DNA of 64,000 nucleotides from JAAEPI01 sp965212145. GTDB taxonomy: Bacteria; Bacteroidota; Bacteroidia; Cytophagales; Cyclobacteriaceae. A program made the translations under genes and the position numbers. Below, piece by piece: positions 1 through 11,500 of this stretch (within the stretch, counting starts at the first letter, position 1; every line of letters begins with the position of its first letter). The notes beneath the pieces were generated by a model, which searched no databases, was not told the origin of the DNA, and was given only the letters and a program-made list of their open reading frames with translations. The DNA lies in the NCBI GenBank assembly GCA_965212145.1, contig CBDBUY010000004.1, forward strand, positions 1-64,000. The letters are read 5' to 3'.

Positions 1-270
1 GTGCCGCCGACCCTGCATCATTGGACCTCCGTTTCTCCAAGGGGCCCTCCCGGACCCCCTTCCAAGATCACTCCAAAATTGACATGGGTTTTGGAAGCGA
101 ATCCCAGCGGCACGGAGGGATTTTTGAAGCATTTTTGGGGTCCCCCAGACCCCAGACCCCTCAAATGTGCATCATGAGCACAGACCGTTTTGAAAACTAG
201 CCTCCGAGGCATATCTGGGCCCGAGCACCATTTTTTGGAGGTTGGGGGGGGTACCGGAAGGCGCGCAATT

Positions 271-352
271 TGAGAAACGGGCCCCCAATGATGCTGATGA
301 TGCTGGCCCCCGTGGCCTGCATCATCAGCATCATTGGGGCTCCGTTTCACCA
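271..352. repeat. Imperfect inverted repeat (hairpin)
   Basis: The left arm (271-303) and right arm (319-352) are reverse complements over about 33 bases with a few mismatches and one gap. The inner 20 bases pair perfectly and contain two ATGATGCTGATG-like runs. The loop is about 15 bases. Part of the right arm (GCATCATTGG followed by CTCCGTTTC) also recurs at 14-36, so it may be one copy of a dispersed repeat. Confidence 0.7.
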
Positions 353-440
353 ATTGGACGTATCAGGCTGCAGCCATTGTGTTTTTTCGTGTGCTTTATG
401 ATGGCTTTTGGCTGGCACCAGGAGTCGTCAAACTAAAAAA

Positions 441-529
441 AATTACCACATCTGGCCCAAACCCATGCTTCTGGGCCCAAACCCAGGTTCTGGGCCCGAG
501 AACCTGGGTTTGGGCCAGATGTGGTAATT
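441..529. repeat. Nested perfect palindromes (25-bp outer arms, 18-bp inner arms)
   Basis: The outer arms 441-465 and 505-529 are perfect 25-base reverse complements (start AATTACCACATCTGG). A second perfect 18-base pair, 474-491 with 499-516, is nested inside and overlaps the right outer arm. The single strand could therefore fold into two mutually exclusive hairpins. The unit GGCCCAAACCCA is present three times. No coding role is seen. Confidence 0.8.
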
Positions 530-599
530 TTGAGTGTTTTTGGGAAGGAACCCAAGAAAATGCGCTGCCTGCGTTGCCCGTTTTTGGGCGCAGCCCCTT

Positions 600-712
600 A
601 AATAATAATCATAATAGTGTTATAATATAGCAAAGTAAGAGTAAGAGTAATAATCGTTATCGTGATACTTCTAGTAATAACCAGACTAGTAGTAATAGTG
701 ATAGTTTAGGGA
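600..712. repeat. AT-rich trinucleotide-like low-complexity tract
   Basis: The tract is dominated by AAT, AGT and TAA triplets with interruptions, including AGTAAG repeats near 635-650. A similar but shorter tract (AATAAT/AGTAA) occurs at about 51,958-52,020. It looks like a decayed microsatellite. Confidence 0.6.
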
Positions 713-3278
713 TTGGATGCTTGCAGCATCTGCTCTAGCAGCTTGAACTAGCTGGCTTGAACTGGCTTCAAAGGCCGCAAGGCGAAAGGAGCACCTGAAG
801 CAGTGTCCGAGCTTGAAGATCAAGACCGACGCGTGATGATGTGCTGCTCGGAAGCCAGCTTGACCCGACTCCTTCCAGTACTTGGAGATGGGAGTGTCCA
901 GGCCGATTGGCAAAGTGCACCTAGGCGCTCACACTTCTTTTGCACTCAGTGGGCAACGATTCGGTAGTGATTTGCAGCTTCGCGGTTGTTGATGGAGTAT
1001 GCTTGGTCACGGGACGTTGGAATGACAAGTGGGGGGAGATGTGTTTGCCAAATACGCTTTCTGAACGCACACCATGTGAGGTATAGTGGCATTTTTGCTG
1101 CAACGCGTGTCTTGCTGCGCTGTGACAGAGCTGCCACACACAGTGCGGACTCCCTCAAAGCACGTGTTGCATCTAAGGTGCTTGTCATTGTCAAAGAAAT
1201 TGCTGAGAAAGTCGCCGGCCATGGATTTGACCGCCGATTTCAGCCCACTCTTCCAGTCCAGCGGGTCGGGCCTGAAGGGCCACAGAGTTGTTCCAGAAAC
1301 GCTCTCGAGGATCTCAAGTCTTATCATAATAGGTGGCACAAGTGAGTCAAGCAGCGGCCCCTCCAGCCATTCCCACCAGAGCTTTGGCCGCCCCCAGTCC
1401 GCTTTCAGCAGCCCAGGCTCCTTGACACAGCGGCCGTTCCTTGTCATGGTTATCGCGCTTTCTACAGTGGGCTATCATCTAAGTATTCATGTTAAGTGCC
1501 TCAAAGATTTCCAGAAGAACGGATTCAAGACTGCTTCAAGGGAAAACGCATTCCAAGCGCATCAGGGGCTCCAGCCAGGTGGTGGTCGGCCATCATACGG
1601 GAAGGTAGTCTTAGCTTCCAGTTTTCCGTTGCCAGAAAATGACTCTTGACTCTTAAAGACGCCAAGTAACTTGACCCTCATCGCCCACTCCCAACTGCTT
1701 CCATTTATCGCGCCAAAGCCTACCTCACGCAATTTCTGTGGGGCCAGAATGGTAGGGACAAGGATGTTCCAGCACAAGTGCAATGCGGAGTAAGTTCCAT
1801 CCCAGCCACGCTGTTCCCACCAAATATTTGGCGGGGAAGTTACGTAGCTTTCCAGCTGGTCCTCACAGTGTGCTTTCGGTGAATCTGTCTTGAAGCATCG
1901 CTTTTTTGCACCTTCCTGCCCACCACCAACATGCTAAAGCAGACTCATCGACAAACTCCCTAGTCGGATTTCTGTTTGCCTGCTCTCCCCCTCATTTAAA
2001 GCATGTCTCTTTGAGCCGTGCAAAAAAAAGGCTGCTTGTTTGGAAGATAAGCTGTGCAGCGCTTTCTCATGGGTATGTGTTTTTGTTGCTTCGACAACAG
2101 CAGAACGACAAACCGCACTCGAGGCAAGTTGCATCAGCAGGGTAGCCTGGCTTGGTAGCACGATCCTTAGCTCAGCTGCGATAAACTCCAGGGGAGGACG
2201 CTGGGACTGATCTGCATGCTGAGGAGCCCAATAATTCCAGTATGATGGATCTTCGAGGTACAACTGCGAGGCCTGGCGTATGGGCATAAGAACCAATGGG
2301 ACCGCATGACTACACCAGAGGCAGTCTGGCTGAGTTTTCGCAGCTTCCCTCTGCAGACCTTGTCATAGATAATCCCAGGTGTGGGATATCGCTGCCTTGG
2401 ACTTCAGCAAACACATTATGATTCCAATCTGTCTCACGACATCATGCCTTCAGCTGTTTCCCATGACACAAGGCTTAGTCAATGCTTCAGGTGCCCGTAA
2501 GTAAGGGAGATAAGACGGGTGAGCTTTAACGAATAGCGTTCACAGCAAAGCAATCCAAGCCAATCTCTTTCTGATGAGCACAATCACAAGCATTGTCAAA
2601 TGCTCCATCCCACGCTGCATCCAAGGTGCGCTTCTTCTGTTTTTGCCTTGCTTGATTCCGGGGCAATAGACTACCCAATCTTGCGCTTGCAGATACATAA
2701 ATAAACATGACTGTTCGGTTTTCCCTTCCATGTGATCTCAGCACGCCCATGACATGCGGCGTTGTTTCCACATTCAAGCACCATGCATTTCAGCCTTTAA
2801 GCACATTGCCCCGTGATGCATCAAAATCTTCGAGTCTGTCCTTTGAACAGTCCAACTCCTGACGTTTTGGTGGGCATGGAAGAGCCTCATTGTGAAATGG
2901 ATGCGGATGTGCCAAAGCCCAGCGCGTCTGCCACAGCTTGATATGTCTTCGTCAAGGCGCAATGGCTGCCACACCGCGCAAAGCCTGGAAGCTGTGTTAC
3001 GGCGGTCATAATTGGGTTGCTGTTTAGAAACTTAGATCACTTTACCATCTTACGGAAGCCATATTGTCTTCTAGAGCCATATTGATAGTAACTTCATTTA
3101 CGTTCCATATTGAACAGCAACCTTCTCAAGTCACAGGGCCCCTGGTAGCCTGAACTTACGAGCTGCTGGCCTGGGCCTCTTTAACCTTCAAGCCCACCTT
3201 GTTCTGTGTATTCAGTTGCTGTCCAGGTCCGTGCCCCTTTTATTGAGTGGCAGGAACTTCTCTCGAACTGAAGTGGGG

Positions 3279-3370
3279 GTTTCCCAAAATTAGGGGTTCT
3301 TTTGGGGGGTCCCTGTAATAGACTTATAATATTTTGGGGTCTATGTTGGGGTCCCCTAATTCTGGGAAAC
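3279..3370. mobile_element. MITE-like element, family 1 (92 bp)
   Basis: The 92-bp element is bounded by terminal inverted repeats GTTTCCCAAAATTAGGGG and, reversed, GTTTCCCAGAATTAGGGG (17 of 18 match). The interior holds GGGGTCTATGTTGGGGTC. Related copies lie at about 35,179-35,249 and 56,624-56,715, the latter in opposite orientation and also 92 bp. There is no coding capacity, so any mobility would depend on a transposase elsewhere. Confidence 0.6.
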
Positions 3371-3628
3371 TACCAAGCTTCGAGGCAAGTTGTACTAGGC
3401 GCCAGGCCATTGAAGATGCTGCAGTGCATAGATGCAGAGGCGGTGCTCAGCTAGGCCACATGGCGTCAAAGGCCCCTAATTCTCCAAGATGTGGTGTGTG
3501 CCGCATCATGGACGCTGGAGCAAAGGCTAGACAAAGCCAATTACCTGCTGCCTGCAAAATGCAACCTGGCTGGATTTGAAAGCTCTCTGGAGCCAGTACT
3601 CAAGAAGCATACCATTGTGCGGTCAAAC

Positions 3629-3890
3629 ACTATAGTGGTTTCCATTTTCTTTTTCATTATCCCTATATCCCCATACAACCCCAAGATATACCGCCGTATA
3701 ACTCCTTGCCCTGTAGCTTTCGCAAGCCTCAAGCTGCTCTTCTCTTTCCTGCAGCTCTTGCTGGAGCCAGCCAACCTGCAATGCGATGGCAGCAAAACGC
3801 GAAGTTTCTGAACAAGACAATGGTAGAATATTAGGGTTATCTTGGGGTTATATATGAGATAATGGAAAAGAAAGTGGAAACTCCTATAGT
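3629..3890. mobile_element. MITE-like element, family 3 (about 262 bp, long terminal inverted repeats)
   Basis: The left end begins ACTATAGTGGTTTCCATTTT and the right end is its imperfect reverse complement over about 46 bases, ending AAACTCCTATAGT. The arms share the core GATAATGGAAAAGAAA. The interior shows no credible coding frame. Partial or rearranged relatives occur near 33,165-33,430, 36,157-36,230, 54,448-54,640 and 58,974-59,016. Confidence 0.55.
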
Positions 3891-4104
3891 ATAAGCCTTA
3901 CATAAGCCTAGTATCTAAATCCCAAGTAATTGCCCCTTATTGAGTACTTGGAAAGACCGTCCTCATTCGCCTTCGCACCACTAGCAAGCCTTGGCTGAGA
4001 GACTCTTTTTGAAGCTCCGCAGCAAATTGTTGCCCATATTCATCAGTCCTCATGTAACTAACTGTACAATCCTGCTCAAGCGATGACTGAAACCTGAAAG
4101 GATA

Positions 4105-4205
4105 TGAGCCATATTCTAAACTCCTAGTATCCCCGTTAATAACCTCTATAGTAGTCCCGTATATAATCCCCTATATAACCCCCGTTAAGGAGTTTAGACT
4201 ACAGT
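4105..4205. mobile_element. MITE-like element, family 2 (copy 1)
   Basis: The terminal inverted repeats are TGAGCCATATTCTAAACTCC on the left and GGAGTTTAGACTACAGT on the right. The interior is AT-rich with repeated CCCTATATAA-like units. Three further copies in this window (5,061-5,164; 44,333-44,444; 54,227-54,323) share the core TCTAAACTCCTAG.ATCCCC and the closing GGAGTTTAGA.TA. Confidence 0.65.
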
Positions 4206-5060
4206 ACCTATGACATCTCAGGCGGGGGCATGTTCTCCATCTCCAGGGCCTTGGCCCACACTGAGCACAAGGAAGGCTTGCAAAGATCAACCTTGGGGAC
4301 CCTTGGTTGGCATGCTTGCTGGTTGATGGTTAGCAGGGAATCCCTACAGAATCCCTATATATTACGTTACAATCGTTTCCCTTATTCCCTACTAACCTCC
4401 AGCAAGACTAGCATTTCGGGCAATCTTAGGCAATCCACCAGGTGCGCAATCTCTGCCGAGGCTGCGTGAACACGGCCCCTGCGAAGGGAGGTGAGAAGCC
4501 AGAAACAAGCTCAAACAGTGCCTTTGAGGTCAGCGCTGGTGGGTCGAAGCAGTGTGCATTAGCCTGCTGAGGTCCTCCTTCCCAGCCAACAAGATACAGC
4601 AGGACTCCCCTGTCTGGGCCCAGGCTTACTGCGCCTGATGTCGCGAGGCGCCAGTCCGTGCATGGGACAATGCAACCTTTCTGCAACGTAGAAGGCATTG
4701 GAGATGTCTCCGAGTGTTTGAGGTACGGCCTTCAATATACTATATGAAAACACGATGGGGACTGCACCTGCTGCTGACAGTGCTCTTCCCTCATGCGCTC
4801 GAGGAGATCAATCGCATTCAAGACCTGGCATGCTGACGCAGGGCAAACGGACTAATTACATGCGTCTACCTGCTGGCAATGGAAAACATCTGGATGGTGG
4901 ATGCATAGCCGACAGCCGACAACTGCATGTCTGTGACGGCACAAGTTAACAAATGTACATATATATATATAGATGACAGTGGCAAGCTCATCAGTAAGTT
5001 TTTCATGTCATTCCTTGTTCTGAACCCCTCATTTCAATGATCTAAGGGGCACAGACGACA

Positions 5061-5164
5061 CGCCATAGTCTAAACTCCTAGCATCCCCCTTATTAACCCC
5101 TATAATACTCCCCGAAATAATCCCCTGTATAACCATTTTTAAGGAGTTTAGACTATGGCTCATG
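5061..5164. mobile_element. MITE-like element, family 2 (copy 2)
   Basis: This copy has the same ends as copy 1: CCATAGTCTAAACTCCTAGC on the left and AAGGAGTTTAGACTATGGC on the right, which pair almost perfectly. The interior is the same CCCC/TATAA-rich stretch of about 65 bp. It lies 0.4 kb from the 3' end of the channel gene. Confidence 0.7.
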
Positions 5165-5543
5165 TATGTAACAACTGCACTATAGAGACAGCTTGTTGTC
5201 AGTGGTGAGTTTAATGCTTCGATTGTTGCGGAATAGACCCGATAGGCTGCCTGCCTGCTGGTGCAGGTTGCCGTGGTGCTCTTCGTGGGCCTTCAGCTAG
5301 CAAGGCGTTTCTTGGGGCTCTCGACCAAAACTAAGCATGACATTTAGAGGAGTAGCAGAAGGCAATACGTTAACCAGTGTCGTGCTATGAAGTTGGGTGT
5401 ACCATATTGAAGCAGGATTGCACTTCAAAACTTGAAGCTACCAGTATGTTTTTCAAGGAATATCAACAGCATCTTGTGTCGGGCGTGACTATCCGGATGC
5501 TGCACGCTAGATCCGTCTCGGGCTTTTGTTTTCTGCGCAGCCA

Positions 5544-8500
5544 TCACCGGTCATCGCCTTCCGAGTGGGTGTGAGCTGACTTTGCCACACTTGTGCGGTT
5601 GCTGTTGCGGCCGAAAAGGTCTTCCTTCAAGTGTTGGAGCTCCACCTCTACATACGTATGAAACTGACCTTGCGATTTGATAAGCCAAGTGATGTCGTTC
5701 ATGACCTTTGCTACATCCATAGCAGTTGCTTGGCCACGCAAGCGAAGACAACCCATGAGGAACTCCTCGATCTCGACAGCACCACCTCCATCAAGGTCCA
5801 GCAGCTTAAAAAATGACCATGCATCCTGGCTGCAAGTCAATACGCACGCCAAGACATGCAAAAGCGTTATCTCTACAGGCGGCTAGTGAAAACAACTCAA
5901 AACTGCTGGCTTTGATGGTCCAAGCGGCATAAACATCAAGACCGAGAGTCGCAAAATACTCCTTGACTGCCGGATCATTTATCTTCTCTTGAAACATCCC
6001 GTACGTGATGACTCCATCATCAGCTCCGAATTGACTGAAGAGCCTGCGGACCTTCTCCAGATGCGACTGCTTGTCCGCAAGTACAGATTGAACCTTTGCA
6101 GCATGATCGTTCTGAGCCCCCTCAATGGCACTTTGACCTGGGTTCAAACAAGCGCAAAACATGCTGAGCATGTTTTTCCGACTGATCGCATTTGGCAACA
6201 CTCGAACTGCTGAGATTTTTTCTGGCACAGTGTGTACCATTATGCGACGCATGCGTGAAACAGCTGCCATTTCGGAAGCTTGATTCGCAAAAAGGCAGCA
6301 CTGGGTTTTGACTTCAACATGCTATGTGTGTGAAGGGTGCTAAGAAAAACAATTTGCATCTCCACGCCCCGCCGCCAAAGCTACATGACTTCGCAAAATC
6401 TATGACCCTTACCAAACACCCTTTAACACTGACAAGGCGCAACAAAAGCATAGCAGTGCATAGCACAAACATGCATTTCTTCCATCCAACCTTCCAAACC
6501 ATAAAACCTAAGCCCTTAGACTACAAGCCGCCCCATGGCTTTCACTGATTTGTTCAATCGTGGTTGCTTGTGGCCTCCTTTACATCAATGCGTTCTGCTG
6601 TCCTAACAGGAAACCATAAGAAATCTCAACTGAGGCTTCCGCAAAACACGGCGGTGACCACGTTGAGGACTGCAAAATATGTGAAAGATATAAAAAATAA
6701 GAAAAGCAAAACCCACGCAATGGAGATCTTCTCGAGGGGACCGACCAACTCGACCCAGCTTATTCCCCCTGCAATACTCATGAACAAATGCAGCATGGTC
6801 TTTCCCAAGCTGCCGTAGTACATATTGAGCACCTGCAGATCATGAGTTGGTATTGTAGGATCTCCGTTTGTCGTATATGAATCAACAGCTTGTGCAAAAA
6901 GTACCGCAAACACGTAGATGATCAGCATCAACAGAATCAACGCCCAAAGCAGCGATTTCAAGGTGTTGATGATCGATGTAACCAACATTCGGAGCGCCAA
7001 AATAAAACGGAATATGTGCAGCAATCGGACAGTCTTGGCGATGCGCGTTACGCGAATGATCCTGAAGGCCCTGAGTCCAGTCATGCCCTCCAAGCTCCCC
7101 AAGCCACCAGGGATGCCAAGCAGACCTGTCAGAAACAAGGGGCACTTGGACTCAAAAGCTTCACCTAGCCAAATCAAACACTGCCCAGCACGGCCGCTTT
7201 TCCCAGGTCTTCAGCACTTCAGCTCAGAAAGGGTGTGATGCAACCATCCATCAGATTGGCGGGGGTCGGATCAGACGGGCGCGAATCCGACCACGGCTCC
7301 TGTGAATCGGATTGGGGGCAGCGTGAATCGGATCGCGCACAACAGGCCATAGATCGGACCGGGGGGAATGTTGAATCGGATCGCAAGGAGCCCAACCATG
7401 AACCGTAAAACCCCAAACCAAGGAAAAGTAAAGCGAATCAACCCTAAACTGAGCCTACAGCCCAACACCCTACATGCCCAACACTAAACCCCAAACCCTT
7501 AAACCCTCAAATCCTAAGCTCCCACCCATGCCTGGTTAGGCCGTGCGCACCCTCATCCAAACCCCCTAAACTTCCACGAAAACTCCCGGCAGCCATTAAA
7601 CCTGCACTGGGTCTGACAATTATGGGAGGCACAGCTCAGCCCCCAACAACCCTAGGGCCAATCATGCGCAAGGTATCCTGCTTCTCCTTTTTGATGGCAA
7701 CACCCCCAAGAACAAAAGCACAAAGGGCCCCCAGGCCCTGTTAGGGTCCAGGATCCGGGATCCCAGGCAAAACCCAAGAACCGCCCAGAGGGCTCTCCAA
7801 GCGGCCAACCCCCTAAACCCAAAGGGGAACCGGACCCGCTAAGGAACAAGCTAGGCAGGGCCCAAGACGAAAACAGCATCAGAAGAAAACTTGTCGTCGA
7901 CGAAGACCTGCAATTCAGGTAGTCCAATTGCCAGGGATTCGCCGGTATAATGCAAGCAAGATCATGCCGAAACAGCAGCGACTCGCACAGAGGATGCGCA
8001 GCATTGTGACTGCATATGTCACGGCACACACATTGCACGCAGTCACAAGTAAGCAAGAACAGAACACGTTGCATACTCAACCGTGTCACTTCTCAAGGAT
8101 AAGTTGCCTCGTCGCACAGTGCCAGGTAAGGAAGACTTCCTGGTCGTAAGCTCTACAGCGGCCAACTGGCCACGTAAGTCTGTCTTGCAGGCAATTATCG
8201 GGGGTACAAGGATTGGACCCTAGCGCTATGGACAAAGCACTGCAGCGCCATACGATGTGATGGAGCGTCCCTGCCAGTCCCTGGCAAAGCGGCAACTACA
8301 AATATTCCCGCGTCATCCCCACAATGGCCTTTCAGAACTTCAAATGCAGCAAAAGACATGAAAGCCCCGTTCAGAACTGCATGTTGACCAGTGGAGACGC
8401 ACACGGCATTACGAGCAAGTCCACACCTTTCCTCGGTATAGGGAATATTTTGATCCGCAACCGCATCTGACCCTCTTGACGACCACCCTCCAACCAACCC

Positions 8501-11500
8501 TGGTAATGAAAATGGCGCCACGACTTCTGCAATTGATGCCATGGAAGGTCAAGGCTATTTCTCCAGCAGGCTACATGCGCAGATCGAACGCCAAGTGGGG
8601 CCACTGCAACACTCCAGCAGTGACCCAACCAAATCTCGCAAGCACCCGGCTGAGAGCATCAGCCCATCCATTCCAAATTTACCGCGGCGCCGGTATTTGA
8701 CAGCCCAAGTTTTCGACTCTCCAACTGGCAGACAGACGTGACTCGCATGCCCTAAAACTAACATCAAACTGCGGGCCACGCGCGACACGCGCAATGTTTG
8801 CTAGCAAGAGGCTCATGCAGCGCATTGCCGATGACCTGCTCAAGCTCGGTCTTCTGCCGAACAGTAAGGGCTTGCACGATCTGACCATAAGCAGCCTTAC
8901 TCATAGGACCCACACGCATATACGTCATCTTCCTATCGATGGGGACTGGTATATAACCAGCACGTATTTAATCAACGCAGGAACTGCCTCCTGCCAGTCG
9001 CAGTTCGGTGGTATCATTTTCGTGGAAATCTACGTCCGAACTCCCATTGGCCCACGTGTCTGTCACGCACACGGACATCTTCTTCTGCGGCACTCCATCA
9101 TTGTCTAGCACGTTTCTGGCTCTTGGAAAGTGCACTTGTCTGGCAAACCTCCAGGCAGAAGGTAGGCAGCTGACACTCACAGAGCTCACACGAAAAAGCT
9201 TGAACACAGGCTGAGGGGAAGCCACTAACTCATCCCCCATTCAACCATCCGGTCCGGTAGCTTTGCCACGCGAAGCCTGCAGCCTGGGCGTTGCATTCTT
9301 CTGCAGCGCAAGAGGCAGGCGGGTCCGGCGCCTGGTATGTACAGGCTGGCCACACGGCGCGTTCGGGTAACCTTATGAGTAGGAGTATCAAGATGAATCC
9401 GTCTACGACGCCACACCCCGTTACAATAAATCCTGATAAGATCCCATGGATCTGAGAAGATCCCATGGATTCGGACGCACGCGGGTTGCTGCGCCTTCGA
9501 CATCATCACGCAAACTGCGGGACGGTTGAAGAGCGGCCGTCTTCAACAGTCTACAGTCTATAACAACGCAAACGGGAAGAACGCAACGACTCCTTCCACG
9601 CAGCAAGTTGCTAGTTTTTAGCCGTATTCGCTCGGACTGAATAACATTTTCAACCTGCTGGATGTTGGTCAGCCAATACTCCAGCCGGAGCAACTGGCGA
9701 TCTTTTGACGTCGGCCTCAAGGTTACGATGCTCAGGCACGTTATTCCGGCCCAGTCTTTGAAGCTTCTGCATTTCTCGCAGTTTAGCACGGATATTACGC
9801 AATTTCCGAAAACGGAAAATTGTTCGCACTTTCCTTATAGGCTTTATCTCTTAAGTCAACACGCAAAATGTCAACCCTTCCTTTGGCCGACGGTCAACAT
9901 GTGGCCCTTGGTCAAGCATTGCACTAAGAGCGTGTTTCTTAGCTTTACGCAACGCAAATTCGTATCTTACGGAGAGCGCTCACCAAAGACCGCCAATTTC
10001 ATTTTGATTTTCACACAATCAAGCAAATCAAGAAGGGCCGCCTGGATCACCCGAAGCCATTCCTCGTCACAAATTTCCTGCCATCCTTGTTTGCAAAATC
10101 ATTTGGGACGTGATACATCATTGGTTTTGTGGATTTTGTAGAGATTTCGGAGATCGGGGATTCCATCTTCAGATGGATATTCAGGCAAGTACGTGAGAAT
10201 GAGGATGATGATGCCCTTGATGATAGTGAAGTTTTGGCTGATGAATATACGGAGAAGTTGGGGGGGGGGTAAATAATGTTCCTCCGCATACGTGGGCGCA
10301 GGTTGCAGCAACCACACCCTCGCAAGACGCAAGCTTGCTTGAAGAGATCGAACAACGTCTTATCCATTGGCGCGAAAGGCGGTGGGCTAATTACACAGAA
10401 CCTCTTGCAAGATTTGCGCGACATGATTTGGAATTTTGAGGGGCAGGATGCTTGGCAATACAACACGAACAGTTGGTCTCGGTGGCAGTGGAAACCTCAG
10501 ATTCCTACCACCGAAAATCGAATCAAAACAAACTTGACAAGAAGATTGAAACTCAAAAACAAGCCGCCTCGCTGGACAAGCGCGCCAAATCACCAAAGTA
10601 GCTCGTAGAATGCGCTGAATAAGGCGTTGATGAATGGTAGTCGTAGTAGTGCGCTGGAGGGAGTCAAACTGGCAGTAGCGTGCTTGACAATGTCACTGAA
10701 CTCATTGCTATGGCTACTACGGCCCATGCCATTCCTGATGAACAGAAACCTGTCGCTTTGATTTCGCGTGCGTATGAGCCTGCAAAACACACATGGCCTC
10801 ACAATGCCATTCTTCGGTGGCTCTTAGCGGACAAGGGTGCCATCCAACTTCCCGTCATCCTCTGGAGAACTCGTTGCCTACGCTTTTGCCTTAGCCAAAG
10901 ATCCAAAACTGCAATGCCCCCGCCGATGCGGAGTATGCTGCTATGCGCGTGTCAGCACATCAGGTGTTTGCGGACGCTGCGTGGTCGAATGTCAAGCCTA
11001 ATCCTGTCCAAATCCTCGTGTTAACTTTGCCTGCAACAGTCGAAGTGTGCACTTCTGCCTGGCGTGAGTCCACTGTGGATGGCCGTGCCTAGCTCGCAGG
11101 TTACGCCAAGTTCGCAAGGATAATAAGCAAGAGGAACGTTTGAAACTACGTGGCGTTAACAAAGGGTTTATTCTTTGCGCCATTACAGTGTGAAATACAA
11201 ACGGCAAAGACTGCCGCTGAGTGCATTCCAATGTTGCGGCGGGGCCGACGCGTGGGTCAGCCTACTGTCAACGCAGCTCATAAATGGTCTTTCTCAGGAG
11301 TCCCAACTCAGTGGGGTCCGTGTACACTTGCCCAATGGCTTGAGAGGCAAGGGCGGGATGAGCTCAATCACGTTGCGGCCCGTGCCATCTCCAAGGCAGA
11401 TGGACGTGCGCGGCAACACCCTCTGATGACAGCACTGGCCCATGGGCCGACCAAGTAGGAGAGCGTATCAGTACCATTACCAAATGGACCCGTCCCAAAC

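Larger units (their letters stand above)
1..5543. other. Repeat-rich intergenic stretch without a recognisable gene
   Basis: I see no coding frame here that resembles a known family or that is supported by plausible splice sites. Short open frames occur on both strands, as expected by chance at this base composition. The stretch lies downstream (3') of the minus-strand channel gene. It holds two hairpin-forming inverted repeats near the left edge, a trinucleotide-rich low-complexity tract and four short inverted-repeat elements of three families, all listed separately. A short (TA)n run lies near 4,955-4,972. Confidence 0.55.
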
